A stretch of DNA of 64,000 nucleotides from Planctomycetota bacterium (GCA_008501825.1 QQUA01000002.1:358695-422694), one strand, 5' to 3'; counted from the first letter of the stretch, positions 7,126-16,187 are shown. Program-made: numbers and translations. The notes: a model not told the origin generated them from the sequence alone.

Positions 7126-9525
7126 ATGCGAAACCTGCGAACTGCCCTTTTATCCATCGCCCTATTCGGCTTGCCTTCGCCGGCTTGCAGCTTGTTCGAA
7201 AGCCAGGCCACGCCAAATCCTGCTCCGGACTCGCCCTACGCCCCGGCGGTGGAGTGGCTTCGAACTCACATAGAAGAACAAAGATCCATCCACGATTTGC
7301 CGGCATTGTCGGTGGCTTTGGTCGCTCAAGGGGAAATCTTGTGGCAAGCCGGCTTTGGTTTCGTCGATGAATCCGGCCGAAACGCCGTGACCCCACACAC
7401 CCCATTTCGAGCCGGATCGATTTCAAAACTAATCAACGCCGTGACCGTGATGCATCTGGTGGAAGCCGGGGAGTTGGATTTGGACGCTCCAGTTTCCGAT
7501 CGTCTGGCCGAATTCGAGCCGCTGAATCCATTTAACGCCGACCCTATCTCTCTTAGGCATTTGTTGTGCCACCGTGCCGGTTTGGTCCGAGAACCTCCGG
7601 CCGGGCACTATTTCGATCCGACTCCGCCGAGTCAAAGAGAAGCCGTGGCCAGCCTGAACGGGTTGCCGCTCATCCACCCTCCCGGGACCAAGACCAAGTA
7701 TTCCAACATCGGCCCGAGCGTGGCCGCCCGAGTCCTCGAGGAGCGCCGCGGTCAAAAATTTCCGAGTCTGGTCCAAGAAGTCGTATTCGATCCCTTAGGC
7801 ATGGACCACAGCAGTTTCCATGGCCAAGACGGGGGTTGGAAAGATTTGCCGCCGGGTTGGATGTGGCGGTATGAAGGCCATCGTTTCCATGCCCCTCGTT
7901 TCGATTTCGGCACCTTGGCCGCCGCCAATCTCATCACCACCGCGCACGACTTGGCCTTGTTCATGCAATGGCTTTGCCGACCCGGCAAAGAACCCGGCAA
8001 GCCCCCCTTGTCTCCGAAAACCTTGGCCAGCATGTGGCAACCGCAATTTAGCCAAGACGCCCCTTTCGGTTTGGGTTTCGTCGTCGGGCAGTTGAACGGA
8101 GAACGCCTCATCGGCCACAACGGTGCGGTTTACGGTTTTTCCTCCGAGTTTTGGTGTTTGCCCGATCGAAAGCTCGGGGTGGTCTTGTTGGCCAATTTGG
8201 ACATGGCCAACGAGCCCTTGAGAAGACTGTCCCGGGGCGCCTTGCAAGCTTTGTTGGCGGCGGAGGACGGCACCTCCCTGCCCCCATGGCCGCAAAGACT
8301 AGACCCACCGGCGGCCCTCGCCTTGTCGATGACCGGTAGGTACGGCCAGGGCTTGGACGGTTTCGAATTGGAATATCAAAACGGCCGGCTTTACGCCTGG
8401 CCGTTCGCAGGAGGTCACCGCATGCGCTTGCGCATGGAAGGCGAACGCCTGGTGAGCGACGGATTGCTCCACTCCGGTCAAAGTTGGCGTTGGCGGAACG
8501 AAAACGGCCAAGTCTCTTTGCAAAGCGGAACCGAATCCGATCCAAAGCTTTGGCCCCGTCAAGCGGAAGAAGCGCCTCCACCTCGGCTTCCTCCAAGATG
8601 GCAAGATCTCCTCGGAGATTATGGCTGGGATCACAATACCTTGACGGTTCTGGAGCGAAACGGCTCCTTGTTCGTCTTGATTGAATGGTTTTTCCTTTAT
8701 CCCTTGACCGAAATTGGCGAGGACGACTTTCGGTTTCCGTCTTGGGGTTTGTACGCCGATGAAGGCTTGCGTTTCCAAAGGGACGACTCCGGACGTGTTC
8801 AAGCCGTTCTGGTCGGACCGGTTCGCTTCCTTCGCCGGCCCGCCGCCGAACGGGAAAATCAGGCTCGCCTCTCGCCGGAGAGCTTGGAGGCCCTTCGATC
8901 CACCCTGCCGGCGGCCACTCCGCCGACGGGAGACCGCTCGGATCCAATTCCCGATTGGGTAGATTTGGCCACCTTGGATCCCACCCTTGACTTAGAGATT
9001 CGATATGCAGGAAACCAAAATCCCCTCGGAACGGCGGTGTATCCCCAAGCCAAAGCCTTCTTACAAAAACAAGCCGCCGAAGCCCTGGCTCGGGTGCACC
9101 AGCGACTTCGTCCTCTCGGCTATGGATTGCTGGTCTTGGATGCCTACCAGCCGTGGTCGGTGACCCGGCTCATTTGGCATGCCACGCCGGCTGAATTTCG
9201 AAGCTTCGTCGCCGAACCAAAGACCGGCTCCCGCCACAACCGAGGTATGGCCGTCGACCTTAGTCTGGTCCGGTTGACCGATGGCCAAGAAGTGACCATG
9301 CCTTCGAACTATGGGCAGTACGATTCAGCAGCTCATCCCTTTTTCCCCGGCACCACCAGTTTGCAGCGCTGGCACCGCGATTTGCTTCGCCGCTTCATGG
9401 AAGCCGAAGGTTTTACCGTCCACCCGAATAAATGGTGGCAGTTCGATTATCAAGGGTGGCGGGACTGGCCGTTGTTCGATCAATCCTTTGACCAAATTCG
9501 TGCGTCCATGGCCGAAACAGATTGA
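7126..9525 (+). CDS. Serine beta-lactamase-type hydrolase fused to a degenerate VanX-like (M15D) domain
   Basis: 799 residues from ATG 7126, the first start followed by a signal sequence; the frame is open far upstream, but that part lies over the divergent gene. Cys21 (S-P-A-C) could make it a lipoprotein. Residues about 40-395 form a class C beta-lactamase/esterase domain with S98-x-x-K101, a Tyr-x-Asn (K-Y-S-N) and H-N-G in place of the KTG triad. A middle segment resembles the C-terminal lipocalin-like part of such hydrolases. Residues about 600-799 match D-Ala-D-Ala dipeptidases: S-R-H704-N-R-G-M-A-V-D711 keeps the zinc His and Asp, but the E-W-W-H motif that supplies the catalytic Glu and third zinc ligand reads K769-W-W-Q772. 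The dipeptidase half is therefore probably inactive or altered. A role in cell-wall peptide handling is inferred. It is first of a likely three-gene operon. Confidence 0.85.
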   Translation: MRNLRTALLSIALFGLPSPACSLFESQATPNPAPDSPYAPAVEWLRTHIEEQRSIHDLPALSVALVAQGEILWQAGFGFVDESGRNAVTPHTPFRAGSISKLINAVTVMHLVEAGELDLDAPVSDRLAEFEPLNPFNADPISLRHLLCHRAGLVREPPAGHYFDPTPPSQREAVASLNGLPLIHPPGTKTKYSNIGPSVAARVLEERRGQKFPSLVQEVVFDPLGMDHSSFHGQDGGWKDLPPGWMWRYEGHRFHAPRFDFGTLAAANLITTAHDLALFMQWLCRPGKEPGKPPLSPKTLASMWQPQFSQDAPFGLGFVVGQLNGERLIGHNGAVYGFSSEFWCLPDRKLGVVLLANLDMANEPLRRLSRGALQALLAAEDGTSLPPWPQRLDPPAALALSMTGRYGQGLDGFELEYQNGRLYAWPFAGGHRMRLRMEGERLVSDGLLHSGQSWRWRNENGQVSLQSGTESDPKLWPRQAEEAPPPRLPPRWQDLLGDYGWDHNTLTVLERNGSLFVLIEWFFLYPLTEIGEDDFRFPSWGLYADEGLRFQRDDSGRVQAVLVGPVRFLRRPAAERENQARLSPESLEALRSTLPAATPPTGDRSDPIPDWVDLATLDPTLDLEIRYAGNQNPLGTAVYPQAKAFLQKQAAEALARVHQRLRPLGYGLLVLDAYQPWSVTRLIWHATPAEFRSFVAEPKTGSRHNRGMAVDLSLVRLTDGQEVTMPSNYGQYDSAAHPFFPGTTSLQRWHRDLLRRFMEAEGFTVHPNKWWQFDYQGWRDWPLFDQSFDQIRASMAETD

Positions 9526-9549
9526 GTTCGGCTCAAGCTATACTCTCTC

Positions 9550-10752
9550 ATGATTTGGCTCGCCCTTTGCCTGACCCTCGGTTTGCAAGGCGAATCCCCG
9601 ACTTCGACCTCTGCGGTCGAGGAAGGGAATCCGCCCTGGATTTTGCAGGAGGTCGCCGATCTGGAGCCTTATGCCGCCGGTCTTGGGAATCTCTGGCGAC
9701 AAGCCGGAGGTCCGGTGGAATTTCAACGGAAGTTGGACCGAGCCTTGCGGGATGGAACCCTGGCCGAGGGCTGGTTGCGGGATTTTCTCGGCGGCAAGGA
9801 GTTGACCCCGATAGCCGAGTGGAGACGAATTAGTCGCGAAGGCGTTGCCTTTCCCTGGGCCAATCCGGAAACTTCCGCCGAGGCCCGGCTGCTGTTCTTG
9901 ACCTATAGCTGGTTGGTCGCCAAAGACCGCCAAGGAGAATTCACCCAGATTGCCGGTCAAACCTTAGCTTGGCTAGCCGCCATGGCGACCCCTCAACGAG
10001 AAGACCGGATCTATCCGGCGAAGGCGGTCGCCTTGGGCTTGTTGGCCCGGACCGCTTTGTTTACCGCTTTGCAACCCCTCCCGGACCCAAGGATGGCCCA
10101 AGAACTCACCGGAGAGGCGGTGGCCAACGAAGTCCTTTTGAGCCGCCTTCTTTCCTTTCTAAGAAAGCAAGACAGTTTGCACCCCTATTTGCCGAAGAAC
10201 GCCGAAACCCTGGCCTGTTGCGGCGACGAGTGGATCGCCAAATTAGTTCGACTTGGAGGCGGTACGCAAGAATATTGGGGGCCTTGGCAACCTTCTCCCG
10301 AGTTGAGAAAGCAGTGCCTGGAATTTTGTTTGCACCTAGCCCGGTTGCCGCAAGACCCGGGGTACCCCTTCGACTCGGCGACGGCTTATCGGAACCGTTT
10401 ACGGATGGAAGTCTTGAACCGGCAACCTGGACCGCGAGCCTTCAGCCGCGAGACTTTGCTGACTTTGCCACCGCAGCCAGTGGAAGAATGGCAACCCTGG
10501 ATTCAACGATGGCAACGAGAGGTTCTTGCCCAAGCCGCCCTGGCGGAAAATGAACCGGGAGAGAGCGAGTCTGAAGGCGATTGGCCGGACTTGCTCCTTT
10601 TCCTCCACCAGCGCTCCGGTCCAAAAGCCAAACCTCCGGCGGTGGATCCCCCCCTTCGGCTGCAAATGGAAACTTGGATCCAACAACTCCGTGACCGACC
10701 GGAACCGGGAGCCGCGGCGATTCTTGACCAATGGTCTAGCATGGCAGATTGA
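9550..10752 (+). CDS. Exported protein of unknown function
   Basis: 400 residues, family not recognised. The N-terminus is a plausible signal peptide (M-I-W-L-A-L-C-L-T-L-G-L-Q-G) cleaved near residue 14. The mature part is predicted to be mainly alpha-helical and is rich in Trp, Leu, Pro and Arg, with a C-C-G-D-E-W segment near residue 215; I see no catalytic motif. It sits 24 bp after the serine hydrolase/VanX-like gene and 12 bp before the phospholipase-like gene, so the three are likely co-transcribed. Function may relate to envelope turnover, but that rests on the neighbours only. Confidence 0.6.
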   Translation: MIWLALCLTLGLQGESPTSTSAVEEGNPPWILQEVADLEPYAAGLGNLWRQAGGPVEFQRKLDRALRDGTLAEGWLRDFLGGKELTPIAEWRRISREGVAFPWANPETSAEARLLFLTYSWLVAKDRQGEFTQIAGQTLAWLAAMATPQREDRIYPAKAVALGLLARTALFTALQPLPDPRMAQELTGEAVANEVLLSRLLSFLRKQDSLHPYLPKNAETLACCGDEWIAKLVRLGGGTQEYWGPWQPSPELRKQCLEFCLHLARLPQDPGYPFDSATAYRNRLRMEVLNRQPGPRAFSRETLLTLPPQPVEEWQPWIQRWQREVLAQAALAENEPGESESEGDWPDLLLFLHQRSGPKAKPPAVDPPLRLQMETWIQQLRDRPEPGAAAILDQWSSMAD

Positions 10753-10764
10753 CTCTCTCGCGCC

Positions 10765-11772
10765 ATGAAATCCCGCCTCCCCCTCATCTTTGCCGGCTTT
10801 TTGTGCGTCCTTCCCTTGCTCGGCTCGGGAATCAGCACTCACTTCGAAGCAGCCGATCGAGCCATCGTCGAAGTCGACGAAGCCGGTTATCCCGATTTGG
10901 AAGCCCTTTTGCGCCGGCACGCTCAAATCCTGAAAGTGGCTTCGGTGTTTCCGGACTGGGGTTATTTGTTCGAAGACACCGTAGCCGCCGCTGAAGCCAG
11001 CCACTGGCCTCCCTTTCACACCACGGGTCTGGAATACCTTCATCAAACCTACGGAGACCCTTGGTCGGATCACGCCGAACGCTTGTTCGTGTTTTTGTGC
11101 GGCTTGGTTTGCCATGGAGCCATGGATGACGTCTGGCATTTCGGCGACACGGCGTTTTTAGTGCAAGCCCGGCAACAAGATTTGCCGGATTGGGATCCAG
11201 ATTTGGCCGAAACCGCCATAGAAGCCTTAACTGACTTCTTCGTCCAATATGAACATCGAAGCGATTGGGAAGTGTTGGATTGGTGGATTCCGGTCCGAGA
11301 TATGGTGGCCATCGCCAACCAAGCCGGTTACCCGGAAATGACCCAGGAACGAATTCTGTTCGGTTCCGCCATTCAAAAATTGGCCGCCCGGTTGGAAGAC
11401 ATGTTCGCTTCCCTGGTCTACGCTCCCGCCAAAGAGTTCTTGCCTTGGACCGAAGCCAACTACTTGGATTGGTGGGACGGCGGGGTAGCCGATGGAGCCC
11501 GCTATTCGGCTCGGCGCATGGAAGCCTATTGGGATGAATACCAGAGCCTTTCCGGAAACGGTCCCACGGTCGGCCTTAGCTCCCAACCCGATCACGACCA
11601 TCCCTGCCCTCAACCGATGTTCGTGGACCTGGCTCGAACTTTGGTAACCAACGGTTGGGTACAACTGCGGTGGGAATCGGCGGAAAACGGCGGCTTCCGC
11701 ATTCAAACCGCGGCCTTGGTCGCTCCAGAAAAAGTCCAGGCCAGTTTAAATGCTCTGAATTACGGCCCCTGA
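10765..11772 (+). CDS. Zinc-dependent phospholipase C-like secreted protein
   Basis: 335 residues with a clear signal peptide (hydrophobic residues about 6-20). The mature N-terminus carries I-S-T-H26-F-E-A-A-D, then H-A-Q-I, F-P-D-W-G-Y, F-H-T-T-G and H-G-A-M-D-D-V-W-H, spaced as in the zinc phospholipase C/GPI-phospholipase D N-terminal family, where these His and Asp residues bind the tri-zinc site. Length fits a single-domain member. It probably hydrolyses phospholipids or phosphoesters outside the cytoplasm. The last 60 residues (T-L-V-T-N-G-W-V-Q-L-R-W) look like a small beta domain. It ends the three-gene operon and converges on the lipid kinase gene at 11809. Confidence 0.72.
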   Translation: MKSRLPLIFAGFLCVLPLLGSGISTHFEAADRAIVEVDEAGYPDLEALLRRHAQILKVASVFPDWGYLFEDTVAAAEASHWPPFHTTGLEYLHQTYGDPWSDHAERLFVFLCGLVCHGAMDDVWHFGDTAFLVQARQQDLPDWDPDLAETAIEALTDFFVQYEHRSDWEVLDWWIPVRDMVAIANQAGYPEMTQERILFGSAIQKLAARLEDMFASLVYAPAKEFLPWTEANYLDWWDGGVADGARYSARRMEAYWDEYQSLSGNGPTVGLSSQPDHDHPCPQPMFVDLARTLVTNGWVQLRWESAENGGFRIQTAALVAPEKVQASLNALNYGP

Positions 11773-11804
11773 TCCACGGCGGATCATCATCCTTCCGGGT
11801 CAAG

Positions 11805-11820
11805 CAGCCTAAGCAGGCTG
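11805..11820. terminator. Small hairpin between convergent genes
   Basis: CAGCCT-AAGC-AGGCTG is a perfect 6-bp stem with a 4-base loop between the convergent phospholipase-like and lipid kinase genes; it overlaps the kinase stop. On the plus strand a short TTTT follows about 8 bases later. A weak bidirectional terminator is possible. Confidence 0.3.
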
Positions 11821-12822
11821 AGTCGAGGTTTTCGCATCCTCGGGAATGAGGAAAGGCAAAGCCGCGGGACGAATTTCGATGGTGGCCGGCAAGGTACCCG
11901 GTTGCTCGCCGTCCAACTCAAGATAAACCGTTTCCTCGCTTCGTACATGCAGGCGGCGACAGCGGCCATAATTCGCCAAAGGATGGCTGATTTCCCGTTT
12001 CCCGAACAACTTGGGAAAGTTCCACAAGGCGGTCCAGGCACCCATGTCGCCGACGGTCAAACTCTGTAACCATCCGTCGTCGATTTCCGCGTTAGGTCCG
12101 ATGCACATTCCGCCGCCGAAAAACTTGCCGTTCGCCACGGCGATGACTTTCATCAAGCCTTCCTGCATTTCCTCTTGGTCGAATTGATATTGGATCCTTT
12201 GATTTCGCCAGGTCAACAAAGCTCGGACGGCATGGCTGACGAAAGCGAACCGCCCCTGCAGGGGTTTTCCCCTTTCATTGGCCCGATGAGCAATGCCGGC
12301 GGAAATGCCGAGGCTGGCCACGTTGAGAAAGAACCGCCGTACAGGTCGCCCTTCGAAATCAAGAAAGGAAACCTCACCGACGTCAATGGCTTTGGGCCGA
12401 CAGCGTGGCAAGACCTCCAAGCCTCGGGGAATGTGGGAGGGTAAACCCAAAGTACGAACAAAATCCATCCCGGTTCCCGCTGCAACCACTCCTAGCCCAA
12501 AGGACGGTGGCCAAGCCTGTCCGGCCTGGAGCAATCCATTGACGATTTCGTTCAATGTGCCGTCCCCCCCAACCGCCACAATGCGAGAGCAACCAGCTTG
12601 CAAACTATCCGCGGCCAAGGTCGCGGCATGTCCCGGCCCTTTGGTTTCCAAGACTCGATGCTCAGGGAATAACTCCCGCAACAATACCCGGGCTTGATCC
12701 AGTTCTTTGACCGCCCGGCCTTTTCCAGCACGGGGATTGACGATGAAGTGAGTTTCGATGATCTGGGAAGCGGGATGGGGTGATGCCGCCTGGCCTTTGT
12801 TGGGCATGTGACCGAACGGCAT
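11809..12822 (-). CDS. Diacylglycerol/sphingosine kinase family lipid kinase (YegS/DgkB type)
   Basis: 337 residues. The DAGK catalytic domain is evident: I-V-N-P-R-A-G-K-G-R near residue 31, the nucleotide-binding G-G-D-G-T-L-N-E-I-V-N-G near residue 84, and G-T-G-M-D-F-V-R-T-L-G, which matches the family G-T-x-N-D-F-A segment. The C-terminal half has the beta-sandwich features (V-A-N-G-K-F-F-G-G-G-M, L-E-L-D-G-E-Q-P-G). Such enzymes phosphorylate diacylglycerol, phosphatidylglycerol or sphingoid lipids in the cytoplasm at the membrane. The start could also be Met6. It is divergent from the aldo/keto reductase gene, with 94 bp between the starts. Confidence 0.9.
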   Translation of the reverse strand: MPFGHMPNKGQAASPHPASQIIETHFIVNPRAGKGRAVKELDQARVLLRELFPEHRVLETKGPGHAATLAADSLQAGCSRIVAVGGDGTLNEIVNGLLQAGQAWPPSFGLGVVAAGTGMDFVRTLGLPSHIPRGLEVLPRCRPKAIDVGEVSFLDFEGRPVRRFFLNVASLGISAGIAHRANERGKPLQGRFAFVSHAVRALLTWRNQRIQYQFDQEEMQEGLMKVIAVANGKFFGGGMCIGPNAEIDDGWLQSLTVGDMGAWTALWNFPKLFGKREISHPLANYGRCRRLHVRSEETVYLELDGEQPGTLPATIEIRPAALPFLIPEDAKTSTQPA

Positions 12823-12916
12823 GGAAACTATGGCCCCGGTCGGACGGCGGCTTCATGATAGAAGCCCCGGCGCGATTCCCCCCTCCAGCCTCGGAAGAAA
12901 CTCCCCTCCCCCCCAC

Positions 12917-13849
12917 ATGGAATACCGCCCACTGGGCCAAACCGGTGCCTTGGTTTCGGCACTCGGTTTCGGTGCAGCCCCCCTCGGCGACGTTTACGGT
13001 CCCCTGGACCAAGCCACGGCCACCAAAACGGTTCACCTGGCCTTGGACCATGGCATCAATTATTTCGACGTCGCCCCTTACTACGGTCTCGGCTTAGCCG
13101 AAGAACGGTTGGGGGTCGCCTTGCGCGGGATTCGCAACCAGGTTTTCTTAGCCACCAAATGCGGGCGGCTCGGAGTGAACGAATTTGATTTTTCCGCCGC
13201 AGGAATTCAAACCAGCCTGGAAGCTTCCCTCCGCCGCCTGCAAACCGATACCGTGGATCTGTTGCAAATCCACGACGTTGAATTCGGCGACCCCAACCAG
13301 ATCGTCGAAGAAACCATGCCGGCCTTGCAGCGCTTCAAGAAAGAGGGCAAAATCCGCTTTACTGGCTTAACCGGTTTACCACTTGGATATTTAAAGGACC
13401 TCGCCCGCCGGACCCACCCGGATACCCTGCTTTCCTATGCACACTACAACCTCATGGTCGATGACTTGGTGGAAGTCCTTGGAAGTTTCTCCCAGGAAAA
13501 GGGCATCGCTTTGATCAACGCTTCTCCACTTCATCTGGGAATCCTTACCGATCAGGGTCCGCAAACTTGGCACGCTGCGCCAGCCGTGATTCAGGAAAAA
13601 GGTCGGGAACTGGGAGCCCTATGCCGCCGCCGGGGTCGCCCTATTTCGGAGGTGGCCCTTCGTTTCGCCTTGGATTTGAACGACGTCGCGACGACCTTGG
13701 TTGGAATGGGAAGGCCAAACGAAGTGGAGGCCAACCTCCAAGTTTTGGAAGCGGCCTCCGACTTCGAGCTACTGGAAGAATTAGCGGCGCTGGTGGCACC
13801 GGTGAAGAACCGAATCTGGACCCAGGGAAAACCGGAGAACAACTATTGA
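12917..13849 (+). CDS. Aldo/keto reductase, L-galactose/aldose 1-dehydrogenase-like
   Basis: 310 residues from ATG 12917; the frame is open further upstream, but the protein family begins at M-E-Y-R-P-L-G-Q-T-G. The AKR tetrad is present: Asp51 and Tyr56 (D-V-A-P-Y-Y-G), Lys81 (A-T-K-C-G-R), His119 (Q-I-H-D-V-E). The L-G-F-G-A-A-P-L-G-D-V-Y-G N-terminus resembles L-galactose dehydrogenase and related aldose dehydrogenases, which oxidise sugars at C1 with NAD(P). Cytoplasmic, stand-alone gene. It ends 6 bp before the convergent secretin-like gene. Confidence 0.88.
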   Translation: MEYRPLGQTGALVSALGFGAAPLGDVYGPLDQATATKTVHLALDHGINYFDVAPYYGLGLAEERLGVALRGIRNQVFLATKCGRLGVNEFDFSAAGIQTSLEASLRRLQTDTVDLLQIHDVEFGDPNQIVEETMPALQRFKKEGKIRFTGLTGLPLGYLKDLARRTHPDTLLSYAHYNLMVDDLVEVLGSFSQEKGIALINASPLHLGILTDQGPQTWHAAPAVIQEKGRELGALCRRRGRPISEVALRFALDLNDVATTLVGMGRPNEVEANLQVLEAASDFELLEELAALVAPVKNRIWTQGKPENNY

Positions 13850-13855
13850 TCCGGC

Positions 13856-15160
13856 TCAGGAGCCGGAGTTTTCCGCCGGTTCAGGTTGATTCAACTTGCG
13901 CAGTTCGGCCACCATTTCGGCCACGAAGGGGCCGAAACCGTGCACCATCAAAGCCGATTCGGACGGAAGCGGCATAAAACCGTCGCCGTGGTAAGCGGCT
14001 CTCAGATTCTGACCCAAGGTTTGTACGTGAATGTTTTCCAAGGGCACGATGGTGGCCAAGTAAGTTGCGGTTTGATCGCGATAGATTTCGACTTCGCGCC
14101 AGTCCACCAACAACGCAGCGCCCATCAAACGCCGGGGAGATAGGTTATCCAGAAAGGCCAGCCGAATCATGGCTGACTCGCCGGACCCGGTCGGCAAGCA
14201 AACCAAACCATGGACTTTGAGAATGGTTTGAGTGAAGGCGAACAACTTGGTTTTTTCTACCTTTTTGTCGCCAAAAAAAGTCACCGGGGTATCCAGCACG
14301 CTCGGATTGTGAATCAAACTGGCGTCCAAAGTGAACGGTTGTCCTCCTTCTTCTTCGCAGAGGGCAATCAAGTCGCGAAGATTCAAGGCTCCCTCGCTAC
14401 GGAAATTCGCTTTGAACAGAAGGTAGTCGCCCTGATTCTGGATTTGCGGTTCCTGGCTCGGTTGAGCCGGCGCTTTCGCCTTCGGGCTGGACGTCGGGAC
14501 GTCAAGCTGTTGCAGCACTTGAACCCCTTCGGCCACCGCTTCCCCGAAACCTTGCACTAAAATCGCATTTTCGCCGGGGAGGCTGTGAAAAGAAAAGCCT
14601 TGCTGTCGCCTTCCCATCCCGGCTTGCAAGGCGCTGCCCAAGCGGTCAGCCGAACGAAAGCGCAGCGGCACCACGGTGTAGATCCAAACCGCCGGCTGAT
14701 CTCGAAAGGATCCCAAAGCCTCCACCGGTATGAACCGGGCATTGGCTTTCGCAGCTTCCAAGGCCGGTGCGTGGAGAGGAGCGATCAACCAGGTTTGCAA
14801 GGGCCCGGCTCCTTGCGGAATCAGGATCAAATCCTGGGAGATGAGCAGGGTTTGCAACAGGGGAAAGACCTTGTCTCGAGGAATGGCCTTGGTTCCGACC
14901 CAGCGAATGACCTTGCCTTCGTACTGTTCCTGGACCTGAGGAATGCCCTGCCAGTAGCCGAAATTCAATCCGGTCATGGTATGGGCGAATTCCAACCATT
15001 GCTGCAATCGAATCTCCGCCTTGGAAGCGGCGTCGAAATCAACCACCAGAGTGGGTCCCCGACTTTCGATCACACCCTCCGGTAGGTTTCCAATCTCCTG
15101 GCCCATGAGGGGGAGGCACAAACATAAGCTGCAAAGGGAAGCACCAAGGGCAACCTTCAT
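13856..15160 (-). CDS. Exported protein with secretin N-domain-like repeats, no barrel
   Basis: 434 residues from the ATG at 15160, preceded by a purine-rich GGGAGAAAAGAAG and followed by a good signal peptide (residues 1-20, ending L-M-G-Q). The longer open frame upstream has no signal. The body alternates segments resembling the N0/N1 domains of type II secretion and pilus secretins: V-D-F-D-A-A-S-K-A-E-I and Y-T-V-V-P-L-R-F-R-S-A-D-R-L in the first half, then A-T-I-V-P-L-E-N-I-H-V-Q-T-L and S-A-L-M-V-H-G-F-G-P-F-V in the second. A Pro/Ala/Gln linker separates the halves. No secretin channel domain follows, so it would be a periplasmic ring-like or accessory protein. Assignment rests on motif resemblance only. 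It lies downstream of the outer-membrane barrel gene, separated by a strong hairpin. Confidence 0.55.
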   Translation of the reverse strand: MKVALGASLCSLCLCLPLMGQEIGNLPEGVIESRGPTLVVDFDAASKAEIRLQQWLEFAHTMTGLNFGYWQGIPQVQEQYEGKVIRWVGTKAIPRDKVFPLLQTLLISQDLILIPQGAGPLQTWLIAPLHAPALEAAKANARFIPVEALGSFRDQPAVWIYTVVPLRFRSADRLGSALQAGMGRRQQGFSFHSLPGENAILVQGFGEAVAEGVQVLQQLDVPTSSPKAKAPAQPSQEPQIQNQGDYLLFKANFRSEGALNLRDLIALCEEEGGQPFTLDASLIHNPSVLDTPVTFFGDKKVEKTKLFAFTQTILKVHGLVCLPTGSGESAMIRLAFLDNLSPRRLMGAALLVDWREVEIYRDQTATYLATIVPLENIHVQTLGQNLRAAYHGDGFMPLPSESALMVHGFGPFVAEMVAELRKLNQPEPAENSGS

Positions 15161-15287
15161 CTTCTTTTCTCCCGGCGCGGACGGCACGCATCCGGCGCCA
15201 TCTTGAAGACGGCGGTGTATCGGAGCTTCCTTCCCGCAACTTAGGTTGGCCGCCGGAAAAGAACGGCCAAAAGGAAAGGAAGATGAC

Positions 15288-15324
15288 GCCGCCCGCCGGC
15301 GTCGCTGGTTCGCCGGCGGGCGGC
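15288..15324 (-). terminator. Strong hairpin terminator after the outer-membrane barrel gene
   Basis: Perfect 14-bp inverted repeat: GCCGCCCGCCGGCG (15288-15301), 9-base loop, CGCCGGCGGGCGGC (15311-15324). Read on the minus strand it starts 6 bases after the stop at 15331 and is followed by a pyrimidine-rich tail with several T runs. It should end the barrel transcript before the secretin-like gene. Confidence 0.65.
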
Positions 15325-15330
15325 CAAACT

Positions 15331-15918
15331 TCAAAAATCAAGGTAAACGCCGAGAGCGTAGGTCTGACTGAAAGCTTGGTCATAACTCCCGGGCCGCCGG
15401 TTGGAATCCTCCACGTCGATCCAGGCGGTTCGGGCCGAGCCTTGCACTCCCCACTGATCCCCGAGCTGCCAGCGCAGACCCAATTCGGTATCGGCGTACA
15501 AACCGCCGTCATAGTCGGTGCCGGGGCCGCCTTCCGCTCGAACGGCATAGCCGGCTCCGAATCCCAAATAGCTGCTCAAGGTTTCGAACAAGCCGAAATG
15601 GAAGCGAAGTTGGGCTCGAACCACGTCAAGTTCGACTTCCTGATTGGGATTCCGACCATCCATTTCCTGGCGCAGTCCGGAGACCGCCAAGCCAATTTGA
15701 TCGGAAAGGGGCAGGAATTCATAAGTCAATCCGAAGGCCGTAGCATCTTGATCGCCTTCCCGCTCCAGCAAGTCTTGGAAATCATTCGAAACCGCGCTGC
15801 CGCCCGGTGCATATTCCACACTGAGCCGGCTTTCCGGAGCGTCGGCGGAAGCGCAGGCAGGAAGCCAAAGCATGGTTGCCAATGCCGTGGCCAGGAGGGT
15901 GTGAGAGGTGAGTGTCAT
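15331..15918 (-). CDS. Outer-membrane beta-barrel protein
   Basis: 195 residues from ATG 15918, which has TAGGA upstream and is followed by a signal peptide (L-L-A-T-A-L-A-T-M-L-W-L-P-A-C-A-S-A). The mature part is a series of alternating amphipathic strands rich in Tyr, Gly and Leu (F-G-L-T-Y-E-F-L-P-L, A-Q-L-R-F-H-F-G-L, Y-L-G-F-G-A-G-Y-A-V, G-L-R-W-Q-L), and the chain ends Y-L-D-F with the C-terminal phenylalanine recognised by the BAM machinery. This is the pattern of OmpW/DUF481-like eight-stranded barrels; no specific family could be named. It is divergent from the efflux operon, sharing a 269-bp intergenic region with no promoter that I can call with confidence. Confidence 0.7.
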   Translation of the reverse strand: MTLTSHTLLATALATMLWLPACASADAPESRLSVEYAPGGSAVSNDFQDLLEREGDQDATAFGLTYEFLPLSDQIGLAVSGLRQEMDGRNPNQEVELDVVRAQLRFHFGLFETLSSYLGFGAGYAVRAEGGPGTDYDGGLYADTELGLRWQLGDQWGVQGSARTAWIDVEDSNRRPGSYDQAFSQTYALGVYLDF

Positions 15919-16187
15919 TTCGGTTCCTATGGGTTGGCCGGCACGATGGGCACCGGGTTCTCGCTCCTTACGGAAGCCAAGATTGCCACCCAGCAAATAA
16001 CTCGCCACTCACCTAATGATGTATTCCATAGAAAAGTGACATGACATCTATGCCACCATCCGGCCCCCATTCCTTCCATTCCCTCCTGTTTTGAAACCAC
16101 TGATACCACCGGCTGCGAAGGCAACCTAATAAGGATGGAATCCGGCCGTAAACTTTGCTTCCACGGTCGGGCGAAATCCCTCCCTCC

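Noticed and set aside
12821..12916. Longer start for the aldo/keto reductase
   Set aside because: The extra residues are Pro/Ser/Arg-rich and unlike the family, which begins at the ATG at 12917.
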